From: Nostoc sp. XA010
GTDB lineage: Bacteria > Cyanobacteriota > Cyanobacteriia > Cyanobacteriales > Nostocaceae
NCBI RefSeq assembly: GCF_020829625.1
Contig: NZ_JAIVFX010000021.1
Span: forward strand, 41,904-105,903
DNA length: 64,000 nt
Direction of reading: 5' to 3'
This document shows, piece by piece, positions 18,763-26,852 of this stretch (position 1 is its first letter; each line of letters begins with the position of its first letter). The notes under the pieces were generated by a model. That model ran no database searches. It saw nothing but the letters and a program-made list of their open reading frames with translations, and was not told the origin of the DNA. Both the position numbers and the translations under genes were made by a program.

Positions 18763-20379
18763 TTACCGTGTCTGCTTGATAGGAATCTCAATCAAAAACT
18801 CTGTACCCTTACCGGGTGAAGAAATACACTTGATTTTTCCCTTGTGCTTATCTACGATAATCTGGTAACTAATAGATAATCCTAAACCAGTGCCTTTACC
18901 TATAGGTTTAGTAGTAAAGAAAGGATCAAACAATTTAGTCTTAACTTCCTCTGGTATTCCTGGTCCATTGTCTTTAATACTAATAATCACGCACTCTTCA
19001 TTCTTAACTTGAGTATGGACAATAATAGAGCTAAGGTGTTTTTTAGCCTCTCCTTTTAAACTTAAACACTCTTCTTCCCATTCATATAAAGCATCAATAG
19101 CGTTACTTAAAATATTCATAAATACCTGATTCAGTCTTCCTGCATAACATTCAACAAGAGGCAAATCACCATAATCTTTGATTATTGCAATCTCTTGGTG
19201 TTTATGCTTTCCTTTGATACGATATTGTAAAATTAATAGAGTGCTATCAATTCCTTGATGAATATCAACAGGTTTCATTTCTGCTTCGTCAAGACGCGAG
19301 AAGTTTCGCAAAGTTAGCACAATCTCACGAATGCGGTCAGTACCAACTGCCATTGAGGATAATACTTTCGGTAGATCATCAATAATAAACTCTAAATCTA
19401 TCTCATCAATCAGACTACTTAGTTGTGGGTTATAATTAAATTTTTGTTGCTGATACAGGTTAATTAAACTTAGTAAATCCTGACTATATTCTCTAACATG
19501 CATCAGGTTACCATAAATGAAATTAACTGGATTATTAATCTCATGAGCAACACCAGCAACTAACTGACCTAATGAAGACATTTTTTCAGTCTGAATAAGT
19601 TGTACTTGGGCGTGTTGCAATTCTTGCAGTGTCTGTTTTAATTGATTATTTTTGTGTTTTAGTTTTGCCGTTCTTTCTGCAACTTGCATTTCTAACCTAT
19701 AATTCGTTTCTTCTAAGGCGGCTTGAGCAATTTTTTTAGCTTTTAAGTATTGCTGTAATAAGTGCAATACTAAAAGCCATGCTGGAATCAGCATTGCTAA
19801 ACTTATAATAGATTCTAAAATTGCCCAAAACATTCTTTTGTAATAATCATCAACTCTTTGCTGTAACTGAAGTGAGATATTACGCTTTGTTTTAGCAACA
19901 CCATCAGCATAAATTTGTTTTTGACTTTCATAATCACGGTTAGAAAGTAATATTTGTGCTATCTCTTTTTGATTTTTTTTAACCAATTCAAAAGATTGAT
20001 ATTCAATTTCTACTAAGCGTTGATTAGCAGCATCAATTTTTTTAGCATCCTCATTTTCATATACTTTAGGAGCCAATTTAATAGATTCTTTAATAGCAAG
20101 ATCAAGTTTAGGTTCAAATTCGCGATACCGTTCTTCCCAAATAAGTTTTCCTGTTGCAGCATTCATGCGTGCTGACATCGTTAAGACTTCATCAAGATAA
20201 GTAATTTCATCACTCAGCATTTGGAGTTTGAATTCATATTTAGTAATACTATTAAAGTTATGATATGCTTGCCAATTGAGGCAAATTTTAGGAATAAACA
20301 AGATTAATGTTAGCAGTAACGTTATAGTTACTATTTGAGAGGGAACGAATCTCAGTTTGTTAGAAATATAAAGGTGCAT
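18763..20379 (-). CDS. membrane sensor histidine kinase
   Basis: This 538-residue kinase has helix 1 (about 14-31), a roughly 150-residue helical extracytoplasmic sensor, helix 2 (about 184-207) and a coiled coil. The dimerisation domain has an H-box GVAHEINNPVNFI (His near 279). The HATPase domain shows QVFMNILSNAIDAL (N), IKDNGPGIPEEVK (G1), FFTTKPIGKGTGLGLSIS (F/G2) and an EIPI end. All catalytic blocks are intact. There is no HAMP, PAS or receiver domain, and no response regulator next to it, so it is an orphan. The signal is unknown. Confidence 0.92.
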   Translation of the reverse strand: MHLYISNKLRFVPSQIVTITLLLTLILFIPKICLNWQAYHNFNSITKYEFKLQMLSDEITYLDEVLTMSARMNAATGKLIWEERYREFEPKLDLAIKESIKLAPKVYENEDAKKIDAANQRLVEIEYQSFELVKKNQKEIAQILLSNRDYESQKQIYADGVAKTKRNISLQLQQRVDDYYKRMFWAILESIISLAMLIPAWLLVLHLLQQYLKAKKIAQAALEETNYRLEMQVAERTAKLKHKNNQLKQTLQELQHAQVQLIQTEKMSSLGQLVAGVAHEINNPVNFIYGNLMHVREYSQDLLSLINLYQQQKFNYNPQLSSLIDEIDLEFIIDDLPKVLSSMAVGTDRIREIVLTLRNFSRLDEAEMKPVDIHQGIDSTLLILQYRIKGKHKHQEIAIIKDYGDLPLVECYAGRLNQVFMNILSNAIDALYEWEEECLSLKGEAKKHLSSIIVHTQVKNEECVIISIKDNGPGIPEEVKTKLFDPFFTTKPIGKGTGLGLSISYQIIVDKHKGKIKCISSPGKGTEFLIEIPIKQTR

Positions 20380-20454
20380 TTTGATAATTTTTTTATATAT
20401 ATGGTCATTGATAATAAAATTTAATGCTCTCCTATAAGTTTTATATCATCAGGA

Positions 20455-20769
20455 TTAATCCCGAAAATATTTCTCAAATTTCCTATAGACTTTTTTTAAA
20501 TTAATTTGAGCTATGTCTAGTTGAAAATTTTCACCTAAATCAAAAGCCATATTCTTAACTTGTAACCAAATAACTAACTTATTAGTATTTGTTTTTACTC
20601 TGATTTGTCTATATTTACCCAGAAAATTATTTTTATTTTTATAATTAAGTATAATAAAATCTATTTTATATGAAGTTACAGTATTATTACTTAATTTAGA
20701 GTAATGGCAAAGGCATCTAAATGAGGAATCATCGACTGATAAGGGACTTCCAGAAAATAAATTAACCAA
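20455..20769 (-). CDS. short AT-rich frame of unknown function
   Basis: The frame encodes 104 residues with basic, Asn/Lys-rich composition and no recognised domain. A possible folded part is VIWLQVKNMAFDLGENFQLD. It ends 75 bp upstream of the kinase start on the same strand and could be co-transcribed, but its base composition is that of intergenic DNA. It may be a small real gene or the tail of a decayed one. Confidence 0.35.
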   Translation of the reverse strand: MVNLFSGSPLSVDDSSFRCLCHYSKLSNNTVTSYKIDFIILNYKNKNNFLGKYRQIRVKTNTNKLVIWLQVKNMAFDLGENFQLDIAQINLKKVYRKFEKYFRD

Positions 20770-21055
20770 TTTACTCAGATAATATTTTTCTTTCTCCCCC
20801 TCAGGGCAAACGCATCTAAAGTATAAGAATCCTTTAATAGCAAGGGTTTCAACGTTTTTAAATTTAGCCTATTTTTTCGTCAAGATCCTTATCCAGCAGG
20901 GGTTTCAGAAATGCCGTGCGTTCGCCCTGTTCTCCCCCTGCCCCCCTGCCTACACCACGATAGGATATTGTTTTAGTTGGAAGTCCCTAAAGTGTCATTG
21001 CGATCGCTCATGCAAAACTCCATAACCGCCTACTTCTGCCACACTGTACTTCCGA

Positions 21056-21985
21056 TCACAGACTCTCGTAGGTGAGTTCCGTATTTGCCCAGTTGGTTTC
21101 TGCCAAAAATTCCCTAAATGTGGTTAGAATTCCAGGAAACTCCTCTTCTCGTAAACGCTGGACATCGGCTTGATAACCTTGCTTGCGATACCACTGAATC
21201 AAATCGAACAATTCCTTTTGCAGCAAGAGTAAGAAAATCCAGGCGGGTGTCTCTTTGTAGACAACTTTCATCCCCTGTGCTTGGGAGAATGCCTCTGCCA
21301 TCTCAAGAGGAGTCAGCACATCGCCAGCTAGCTCAATTTCTTGACCAATATACTTAGTGGGATGTTTAATTACGTAAGCAGCAACGCGGCCCATGTCCTT
21401 CGTTGTAATTAGATGAAGGGGCTTGTTTGGTTGAATGGAAAATGGGAAACTACCTTTGAGGATGGAAGGTCGCGTGTACTTCTTCCAAAACTCCTCCATA
21501 AATAAGCAAGCTCGCAACATGGTAGTTGGTAAGCCAGCTTCTTTGAGAATTTTCTCTACTTGATACTTTTGCTCTATGCGGGGGATTCCTGAATTCCTAT
21601 CCGCCCCACCTGCGGAATTGTAGACAAAGTGCTTAATGTCAGCCTGTTTAGCTACTTGTGCAACTCGCCTTGCTCTCTCCACCTCTAGCGGGTCAATTTT
21701 AGCAGAGTCCGCAGAAGTAGCGTGGCAGTAAACAGCCGAAATTCCTGTAAAAGCTTCTATGAGGGAAATTTCATCGTCTAGGTTGGCTTTTACCAGTTCA
21801 ACTCCGGCATCGTTGAGTTTTGCAAGAGTTGGACGATTAAGGTCAATTTCTCTAGTGATAACTCGCAGGTTGGTAACTTCCTGTTCAAGAAATCCCTTAA
21901 CGACATTTCCACCTGTGCCGCCAGTAACTCCGATGAGTAAAACTTTATCAGTATTTGACTCTGTGCGATCGGGGAAATTTGACAT
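21056..21985 (-). CDS. NmrA-type NAD(P)-binding protein (atypical SDR)
   Basis: The 309-residue protein has an N-terminal dinucleotide-binding motif, VLLIGVTGGTGGNVVKGFLE (Gly-x-x-Gly-x-x-Gly). Next come AVYCHATSADSAK, HFVYNSAGGADRN and PTTMLRACLFMEEFWKKY, which place it with NmrA-like and isoflavone-reductase-like atypical SDRs. These bind NAD(P) and act as redox sensors or reductases. The classical Tyr-x-x-x-Lys motif is not evident. The length is normal. It sits divergently, about 200 bp from the RCCR-like gene. The 286 bp downstream (20770-21055) carry CCCCCTGC repeats and no gene. Confidence 0.85.
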   Translation of the reverse strand: MSNFPDRTESNTDKVLLIGVTGGTGGNVVKGFLEQEVTNLRVITREIDLNRPTLAKLNDAGVELVKANLDDEISLIEAFTGISAVYCHATSADSAKIDPLEVERARRVAQVAKQADIKHFVYNSAGGADRNSGIPRIEQKYQVEKILKEAGLPTTMLRACLFMEEFWKKYTRPSILKGSFPFSIQPNKPLHLITTKDMGRVAAYVIKHPTKYIGQEIELAGDVLTPLEMAEAFSQAQGMKVVYKETPAWIFLLLLQKELFDLIQWYRKQGYQADVQRLREEEFPGILTTFREFLAETNWANTELTYESL

Positions 21986-22181
21986 TCTCTCTTCTACCTG
22001 GAGTTATTTATTTAAATTAAGTTTATCCAAAGACAATAAAAGCAAACAATAATTGAAGAATAATTCAAAATTCAGAAGTCAGAATACATCCGTCTGGACA
22101 GAAGCTAGATGCTTGTGTTTTGTTTTGTTTTGACATTATGCTTTGTCTGTATTGATTATCTAAAAAGGGTATATATAAACA

Positions 22182-22955
22182 GTGCTTGAGCAGCAACCTA
22201 ATATAGACAGTACATCCTTATTTGAACAGTTGTGGGGTTTGACAAACGAACTCCGTCAGAAAATAGACGCTCGTTTTGAATTACATCCAGACCCTTCTGT
22301 AAAAAATTTACAGCAATACAGCAGTCTTGATGGCAATATGAAGGGTTCGCTCACCGCTTTTTCCGGGAAAGAAATTGATTGGCTAGTGCATTCGTGGCTA
22401 GGAAACCCTGAAAAATCAAACTTTAGTACTATGCGTCTCACCACTTGGTTGAAGTCGCATATTCAGGTCCCTCATTTGGCGTTTGAGTTTGGCACACTTC
22501 CAAATGGAAATATTTTATTTTATATAGATTACATTGCCCGAACTGAGCTTTTAACCGATTTAGCATATCTTGATCGCTATTATGAGCCAGTTAATCAAAC
22601 ATTCTTAAAGTTACAGGAAGATTCGCGTCTCAAGGTATTTACCAGCAAAAGTGTATATATTCGTCTATTTCAATCGCCTGTTAGTCTTTGCTACACTGGC
22701 GCACCTATTTTTGAAACCCTCGAACTGACACGCACAGTTGCACACGAAACACTCGATCGCTGGCTAAGTTGGGTAGATGCAGCTGAACCTGTGCCAGAAG
22801 ATGCACGCACCGCTTTAGCATCTCGTGATTTGGCGCTGCGCCGTACCAGTGCTGAACGTGATCCAGGTAATAAATTTGCCGCACAGATGTTTGGATCTGA
22901 ATTGACAGATCAACTTGTGCGATCGCTCTGGGGTGGCGATCGAATTAGTCATTAG
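22182..22955 (+). CDS. red chlorophyll catabolite reductase (RCCR)-like protein
   Basis: Residues 85-257 follow plant RCC reductase, which belongs to the ferredoxin-dependent bilin reductase superfamily. Matching blocks are PHLAFEFGTLPNGNILFYID (with the conserved Glu), LDRYYEP and the C-terminal ALASRDLALRRTSAERDPGN and AQMFGSELTDQLVRSLWG. The 257-residue length suits the core without a transit peptide. The start is GTG after a TATATA-containing stretch. In plants RCCR reduces a linear chlorophyll breakdown product; the cyanobacterial substrate is unknown. The stop codon lies inside a TTGTCAT repeat, and a nitrilase-fold gene follows 39 bp later, suggesting one operon. Confidence 0.75.
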   Translation: MLEQQPNIDSTSLFEQLWGLTNELRQKIDARFELHPDPSVKNLQQYSSLDGNMKGSLTAFSGKEIDWLVHSWLGNPEKSNFSTMRLTTWLKSHIQVPHLAFEFGTLPNGNILFYIDYIARTELLTDLAYLDRYYEPVNQTFLKLQEDSRLKVFTSKSVYIRLFQSPVSLCYTGAPIFETLELTRTVAHETLDRWLSWVDAAEPVPEDARTALASRDLALRRTSAERDPGNKFAAQMFGSELTDQLVRSLWGGDRISH

Positions 22956-22979
22956 TCATTTGTCATTGGTCATTTGTCC
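22944..22979 (+). repeat. STRR2 (TCATTTG/TTGTCAT) array between RCCR-like and nitrilase-fold genes
   Basis: Five degenerate heptamers (ATTAGTC, ATTAGTC, ATTTGTC, ATTGGTC, ATTTGTC) match the TTGTCAT family. The array provides the last codons and stop of the upstream gene. An inverted array lies at 24071-24106. Confidence 0.8.
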
Positions 22980-22994
22980 TTATTCCCATCCCCT

Positions 22995-24029
22995 ATGTCC
23001 ACTAATTTAGAATCATTCCGCGCTTTAGCGTTGCAAGTTACCTGTCATGCAGTCAACCAAACAACCGATGGTCAACAAGCGCGATTGCTCATGCAAAACT
23101 CCATCAACCGTCTAGCACAACAAATTGCTGCCAGTGTTGCTTTTATCGGCTTCGATTGTCGTTTAATTGTACTGCCAGAATATTTCCTGACTGGTTTCCC
23201 GATGGGCGATACTTTAGCAGGGTGGGCAGAAAAAGCTTGTATAGAAATGGCTGGTGCTGAGTATGAGGCACTTGGTAAAATTGCCCAAAAGCATAAAATC
23301 TTTTTAGCTGGTAACGCCTACGAAGTTGACCCCAACTTTCCCGAATTGTACTTCCAAACTTGCTTTATTCTTGACCCTTCTGGCTCAATCGTCTTGCGAT
23401 ATCGGCGGCTAAATTCCTTATTTGCTCCCACACCTCATGATGTTTGGGATAAATATCTTGACTGCTATGGTTTAGAGGGAGTTTTCCCCGTTGCCAAAAC
23501 AGCGATCGGTAATTTGGCAGCTTTAGCATCAGAAGAAATTTTGTATCCAGAAGTGGCGCGGTGTCTAGCGATGCGAGGAGCGGAGATTTTTGTCCATTCC
23601 ACTTCGGAAGTATACAACAAAAACCTCACACCTAAAGACGCAGCAAAAATCACTCGTGCCGTCGAAAATATGGCTTATGTAGTTTCAGCTAATACCGCAG
23701 GCATCGCTAATATTGCTATCCCTATTGCTTCGGCTGATGGTGGTTCTAAAATCATTGACCATCGCGGAATCGTTTTAGCAGAGACAGGTGCAGGTGAGAG
23801 CATGGCAGCATTTGCAGAGATTGATTTAGGAGCATTACGCCGCGATCGCCGCCGGCCAGGGTTAAATAATTTACTTTCCCGCCAACGCTTTGAACTATAC
23901 GCCGAAAGTTATCGCCAATCACACTTTTACCCAGCGAATACTATGCTGGAGGGAGAAGTAGACCGCAAACACTTCCTCCAAACGCAGCAAGCCACTATTG
24001 AACGGTTAGCAAAACTGGGGATAATTTGA
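22995..24029 (+). CDS. nitrilase-superfamily protein lacking catalytic Cys and Lys
   Basis: The 344-residue protein has the carbon-nitrogen hydrolase fold. The catalytic Glu is present (LIVLPEYFLTGFP, Glu62). The Lys position reads SIVLRYRRLNSLF (Arg138), and the nucleophile block reads ALASEEILYPEVAR with Ser179 where Cys is normal. The protein may therefore not hydrolyse C-N bonds, or may use serine. I choose the ATG at 22995, since the earlier TTG lies in the STRR2 array. It sits between the RCCR-like and aldehyde dehydrogenase genes in the same direction. A scaffold, binding or unusual amidase role is possible. Confidence 0.8.
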   Translation: MSTNLESFRALALQVTCHAVNQTTDGQQARLLMQNSINRLAQQIAASVAFIGFDCRLIVLPEYFLTGFPMGDTLAGWAEKACIEMAGAEYEALGKIAQKHKIFLAGNAYEVDPNFPELYFQTCFILDPSGSIVLRYRRLNSLFAPTPHDVWDKYLDCYGLEGVFPVAKTAIGNLAALASEEILYPEVARCLAMRGAEIFVHSTSEVYNKNLTPKDAAKITRAVENMAYVVSANTAGIANIAIPIASADGGSKIIDHRGIVLAETGAGESMAAFAEIDLGALRRDRRRPGLNNLLSRQRFELYAESYRQSHFYPANTMLEGEVDRKHFLQTQQATIERLAKLGII

Positions 24030-24070
24030 ATGAGGAGTGGGGGGAAGCAAGGGAAGAATAACTATTAATT

Positions 24071-24106
24071 ATTGACCAATGACAAATGACCAATGACAAA
24101 TGACAA
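24071..24106 (-). repeat. STRR2 (ATGACAA/CCAATGA) array overlapping the aldehyde dehydrogenase start
   Basis: Five units (TTGACCA, ATGACAA, ATGACCA, ATGACAA, ATGACAA) form an array inverted relative to 22944-22979. The last unit contains the ATG used by the downstream gene, so the leader and start codon are repeat-derived. Confidence 0.8.
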
Positions 24107-25518
24107 AAGCAATAGAAGTCCGCAATCCTCGAACTGGCAAATTTGACTACGTAATTATCCCGCCGCCCCCAAGGCTGCTGGCACAGCAATGTAAGCGTAC
24201 CCGCAGAGCGCAAATTCGTTGGCAGCAATTGGGTTTAGAGGGGAGAATTGAAGCCTTACAGCAGTGGAAAAAAGCGATATTATCAGGGCGCGATCGCTTG
24301 ACGGAGGCTTTGGTAAATGATACAGGAAGATTATCCACCTCAGTATTAGAAATAGACTCCTTCCTCTCTAGCATCGATCGCTGGTGTAAGTTAGCGCCGG
24401 AATTGCTACAAGACTCTGCCAAAAACACAGCAATTCCATTTATCGCTTTGCAACAAACATCCGTTCCTTATCCCCTAGTTGGGGTAATTAGCCCGTGGAA
24501 TTTTCCACTGTTACTGTCAACCATTGATACTATTCCGGCATTACTGGCGGGTTGTGCTGTTATTGTTAAACCCAGTGAAATTGCTCCCCGCTTCGTAGCA
24601 CCACTGAAAACAGCAATCAGCGCCGTTCCTGAATTGCGCGACGTATTAACTTTTGTTGAAGGCGCAGGCGAAACTGGATCTGCTTTGATTGAAAATGTAG
24701 ATTTGGTGTGCTTTACAGGCAGTGTAGCAACAGGGCGAAAAGTAGCAGAAGCGGCTGCCAAACGGTTTATTCCGGCTTTTTTGGAATTAGGCGGAAAAGA
24801 CCCTGCGATCGTTTTAGAATCAGCCAATTTAGAATTAGCAACCTCAGCAATATTGTGGGGTTCCGTCGTCAACACCGGACAGTCGTGCTTATCAATTGAG
24901 CGAATTTATGTTGCTGAATCGATATTTGAAAAGTTTTACCATCAATTAGTAGCCAAAGCTTATCGCCTTCAACTAGCCTACCCCACAGTAGAAAGTGGAG
25001 AAATTGGCCCCATCATCGCCGAAAAACAAGCAGCAATTATTAGCGACCATCTCCTAGATGCAGTGGAAAAGGGAGCAGTAATTCACTGCGGCGGTGTAGT
25101 TGAAGACTTAGGTGGAGGTTGGTGGTGTCGTCCCACAGTGCTTACCCAGGTTAATCATTCCATGAAAGTGATGACGGAAGAGACTTTTGGCCCCATAATG
25201 CCAATAATGCCTTTTTCCACAGTAGAGGAAGCAGTATCTTTAGCGAATGACTCAATTTATGGATTGAGTGCTGCTGTCTTTGCCTCAGAAGCCGAAGCCT
25301 TAGAAATTGCCCAGCAGATAGATGCGGGTGGTATTAGTATCAACGATGCTGCCCTCACCGCTATCATGCATGAAGGAGAGAAAAACGCCTTCAAATTTTC
25401 CGGTTTGGGAGGGTCACGCATGGGTGCAGCAGCGCTGAAACGGTTCATGCGAAAAAAAGCTATTTTGATTAAAACTAACGATACTAATGACCCTTGGTGG
25501 TTTGGGAATGGGGAGTGA
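24100..25518 (+). CDS. NAD(P)-dependent aldehyde dehydrogenase
   Basis: This 472-residue enzyme oxidises an aldehyde to the acid. Landmarks are VGVISPWNFPLLL (catalytic Asn), CFTGSVATGRKVAEAA (nucleotide binding), FLELGGKDPAIVLE (general base Glu), VVNTGQSCLSIERIYV (nucleophilic Cys) and EETFGPIMPIMPFS. All catalytic residues are present. The start ATG lies inside an STRR2 unit and no other plausible start is near. It is the third gene of the RCCR-like/nitrilase-fold set, 70 bp after the second. The physiological aldehyde is not evident. Confidence 0.92.
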   Translation: MTKAIEVRNPRTGKFDYVIIPPPPRLLAQQCKRTRRAQIRWQQLGLEGRIEALQQWKKAILSGRDRLTEALVNDTGRLSTSVLEIDSFLSSIDRWCKLAPELLQDSAKNTAIPFIALQQTSVPYPLVGVISPWNFPLLLSTIDTIPALLAGCAVIVKPSEIAPRFVAPLKTAISAVPELRDVLTFVEGAGETGSALIENVDLVCFTGSVATGRKVAEAAAKRFIPAFLELGGKDPAIVLESANLELATSAILWGSVVNTGQSCLSIERIYVAESIFEKFYHQLVAKAYRLQLAYPTVESGEIGPIIAEKQAAIISDHLLDAVEKGAVIHCGGVVEDLGGGWWCRPTVLTQVNHSMKVMTEETFGPIMPIMPFSTVEEAVSLANDSIYGLSAAVFASEAEALEIAQQIDAGGISINDAALTAIMHEGEKNAFKFSGLGGSRMGAAALKRFMRKKAILIKTNDTNDPWWFGNGE

Positions 25519-25560
25519 CCAATGCCATCATCACTATGCAACTCATTATCGTAACCAATG

Positions 25561-25602
25561 GCGTAGCTTGCCGCCGTACTCCTTTGGAGAAGCAAGCTAC
25601 GC
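25561..25602. repeat. Inverted repeat GCGTAGCTTGC...GCAAGCTACGC
   Basis: An 11-bp perfect stem encloses a 20-nt loop (CGCCGTACTCCTTTGGAGAA). It is an interspersed hairpin element; related cores occur at 16877-16903, 25735-25770 and 26690-26720. It lies in decayed DNA 42 bp after the aldehyde dehydrogenase stop. Confidence 0.7.
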
Positions 25603-25692
25603 AAAGCGTCTTCAAAAGTTGGCATCGCATTCTCATTCTGTTCAAAATATTTGTTTTACCAGGGGCGATCGCAGGCGGCGGGACTGACGAAA

Positions 25693-25878
25693 GATATTGG
25701 TGTGGATACAGAAGAACATTACAAGCCGACGATAAAGGCGTAGGCGTAGCCCGCCGCAGGCATCGCTTGGAAGAAAAACGGAATTCGTTATGCTTCGCGT
25801 CAAGTTATGCCAGCGATGATTAAAGCCGTCTTTGGCAACCTTCGTCACTCCCCACTCATAATATGGGAACATAATTAA
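25693..25878 (+). pseudogene. unidentified protein remnant interrupted by a repeat
   Basis: Two peptides read like one protein: DIGVDTEEHYKPTIKA (25693-25740), then a GCGTAGCCCGCCGCAGGC-type repeat, then WKKNGIRYASRQVMPAMIKA and on to a TAA at 25876-25878. There is no start codon and the frame is broken. I do not recognise the family. The remnant lies between the aldehyde dehydrogenase and the aroA remnant. Confidence 0.45.
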
Positions 25879-25910
25879 GTTGTAGCTGACTACCTGCACA
25901 GAGATTTAAA

Positions 25911-26176
25911 ATGGATACCATTGCAATCCCTGTTCTGAATCGCCCAGTAAATGCCACGGTAGAGATTCATGTTTCTAAAAGTATTACCAATCGGGCATTA
26001 CTCGTCGCGGACTTAGCGGCAAGTGACTCGATTTTAGAAAATGCCTTATTTAGTGAAAACTGGCATTTGCTGTCACTGGCTTAAAGGTTCCAGGCATTGT
26101 AATCAAAGACCGTGGTTGTACAGCGAAAACTTTTCCCGATTACTTTACTTGCTTTTTCCAAATGCTAGAACAATAA
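25911..26176 (+). pseudogene. aroA: collapsed aroA (EPSP synthase) remnant
   Basis: An ATG at 25911 starts MDTIAIPVLNRPVNATVEIH followed by SKSITNRALLVADLAASD and ENALFSENW, the N-terminus of 3-phosphoshikimate 1-carboxyvinyltransferase including the SKSxTNRAL signature. The frame stops at 26082. Right after, GIVIKDRGCTAKTFPDYF (26093-26146) is the C-terminal EPSP synthase motif. About 370 internal residues are missing. This is therefore a deletion remnant of a second aroA; a functional shikimate-pathway copy should exist elsewhere. Confidence 0.82.
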
Positions 26177-26189
26177 AAGGTCAATTGCA

Positions 26190-26636
26190 ATGTCAAATAT
26201 TCGAGAAGGAATGCCCGTACTTGCCCGTCATGAAGGAGATTGGGTAGGGACTTATACATTAGTTGATACAACAGGAAAAATCCTTGACAGTCATGAGTCT
26301 CACTTAAGCTGTCAATTTCCAGAAAATGGCCCTCATCCCTACTACCAAATTAATCGGTATAAATGGTCTGATGGTAAACAAGAAGAGCATGAATTTCCAG
26401 GAAGCTATAAAGATAATAAGCTGTGGTTTGACACCGATCGCATTCAAGGTAAAGCCTGGGAAGCCGATGATTCAATTGTGATTTTGTGGTTTAGTTATAA
26501 AACAAACCCAGAAATGAGCTTATACGAAATGATCTATATTAGTCCTGACAATAACAATCGTGCCCGCACTTGGCATTGGTTTAAGAACAACAAAATTTTT
26601 CAACGCACCTTAATTCAAGAAGAACGGGTAAGATAG
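26190..26636 (+). CDS. calycin/DUF3598-like protein
   Basis: The 148-residue soluble protein has no signal peptide. It begins MSNIREGMPVLARHEGDWVG with YTLVDTTGKILDSHESHL and NRYKWSDGKQEEHEFPG, ending RARTWHWFKNNKIFQRTLIQ. The alternating beta pattern and the GDWxGxYTLVD opening suggest a lipocalin-like barrel, as in the cyanobacterial DUF3598 group. The ligand and role are unknown. The frame is intact although it sits among remnants, 14 bp after the aroA fragment. Confidence 0.6.
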   Translation: MSNIREGMPVLARHEGDWVGTYTLVDTTGKILDSHESHLSCQFPENGPHPYYQINRYKWSDGKQEEHEFPGSYKDNKLWFDTDRIQGKAWEADDSIVILWFSYKTNPEMSLYEMIYISPDNNNRARTWHWFKNNKIFQRTLIQEERVR

Positions 26637-26652
26637 TAATTTCTTCGCTCAG

Positions 26653-26800
26653 AGATAATCCTCCAGTCCGCGCAGGCGGACTACCCTGCGGGTGACGCTC
26701 CTTCTCTGCGAGACGCTACGCGAACGTCGCTACCGCTGCGCTAACAGTGCAAGCGTTCTCGTAAGAGTAGCCGCAAAGGGTCTATGTTTGTGTAGCGACG
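26653..26800. repeat. GC-rich interspersed repeats between the calycin-like gene and hisS
   Basis: Elements such as AGTCCGCGCAGGCGGACT (a hairpin) and GAGACGCTACGCGAACG are typical short palindromic repeats of Nostoc-type genomes. No gene is visible between 26637 and 26852. Confidence 0.6.
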
Positions 26801-26852
26801 ATTTCCAGTCCTTAGGCTTTTATCTCAAATTTCAATTTAGTAAGGTAGACGC

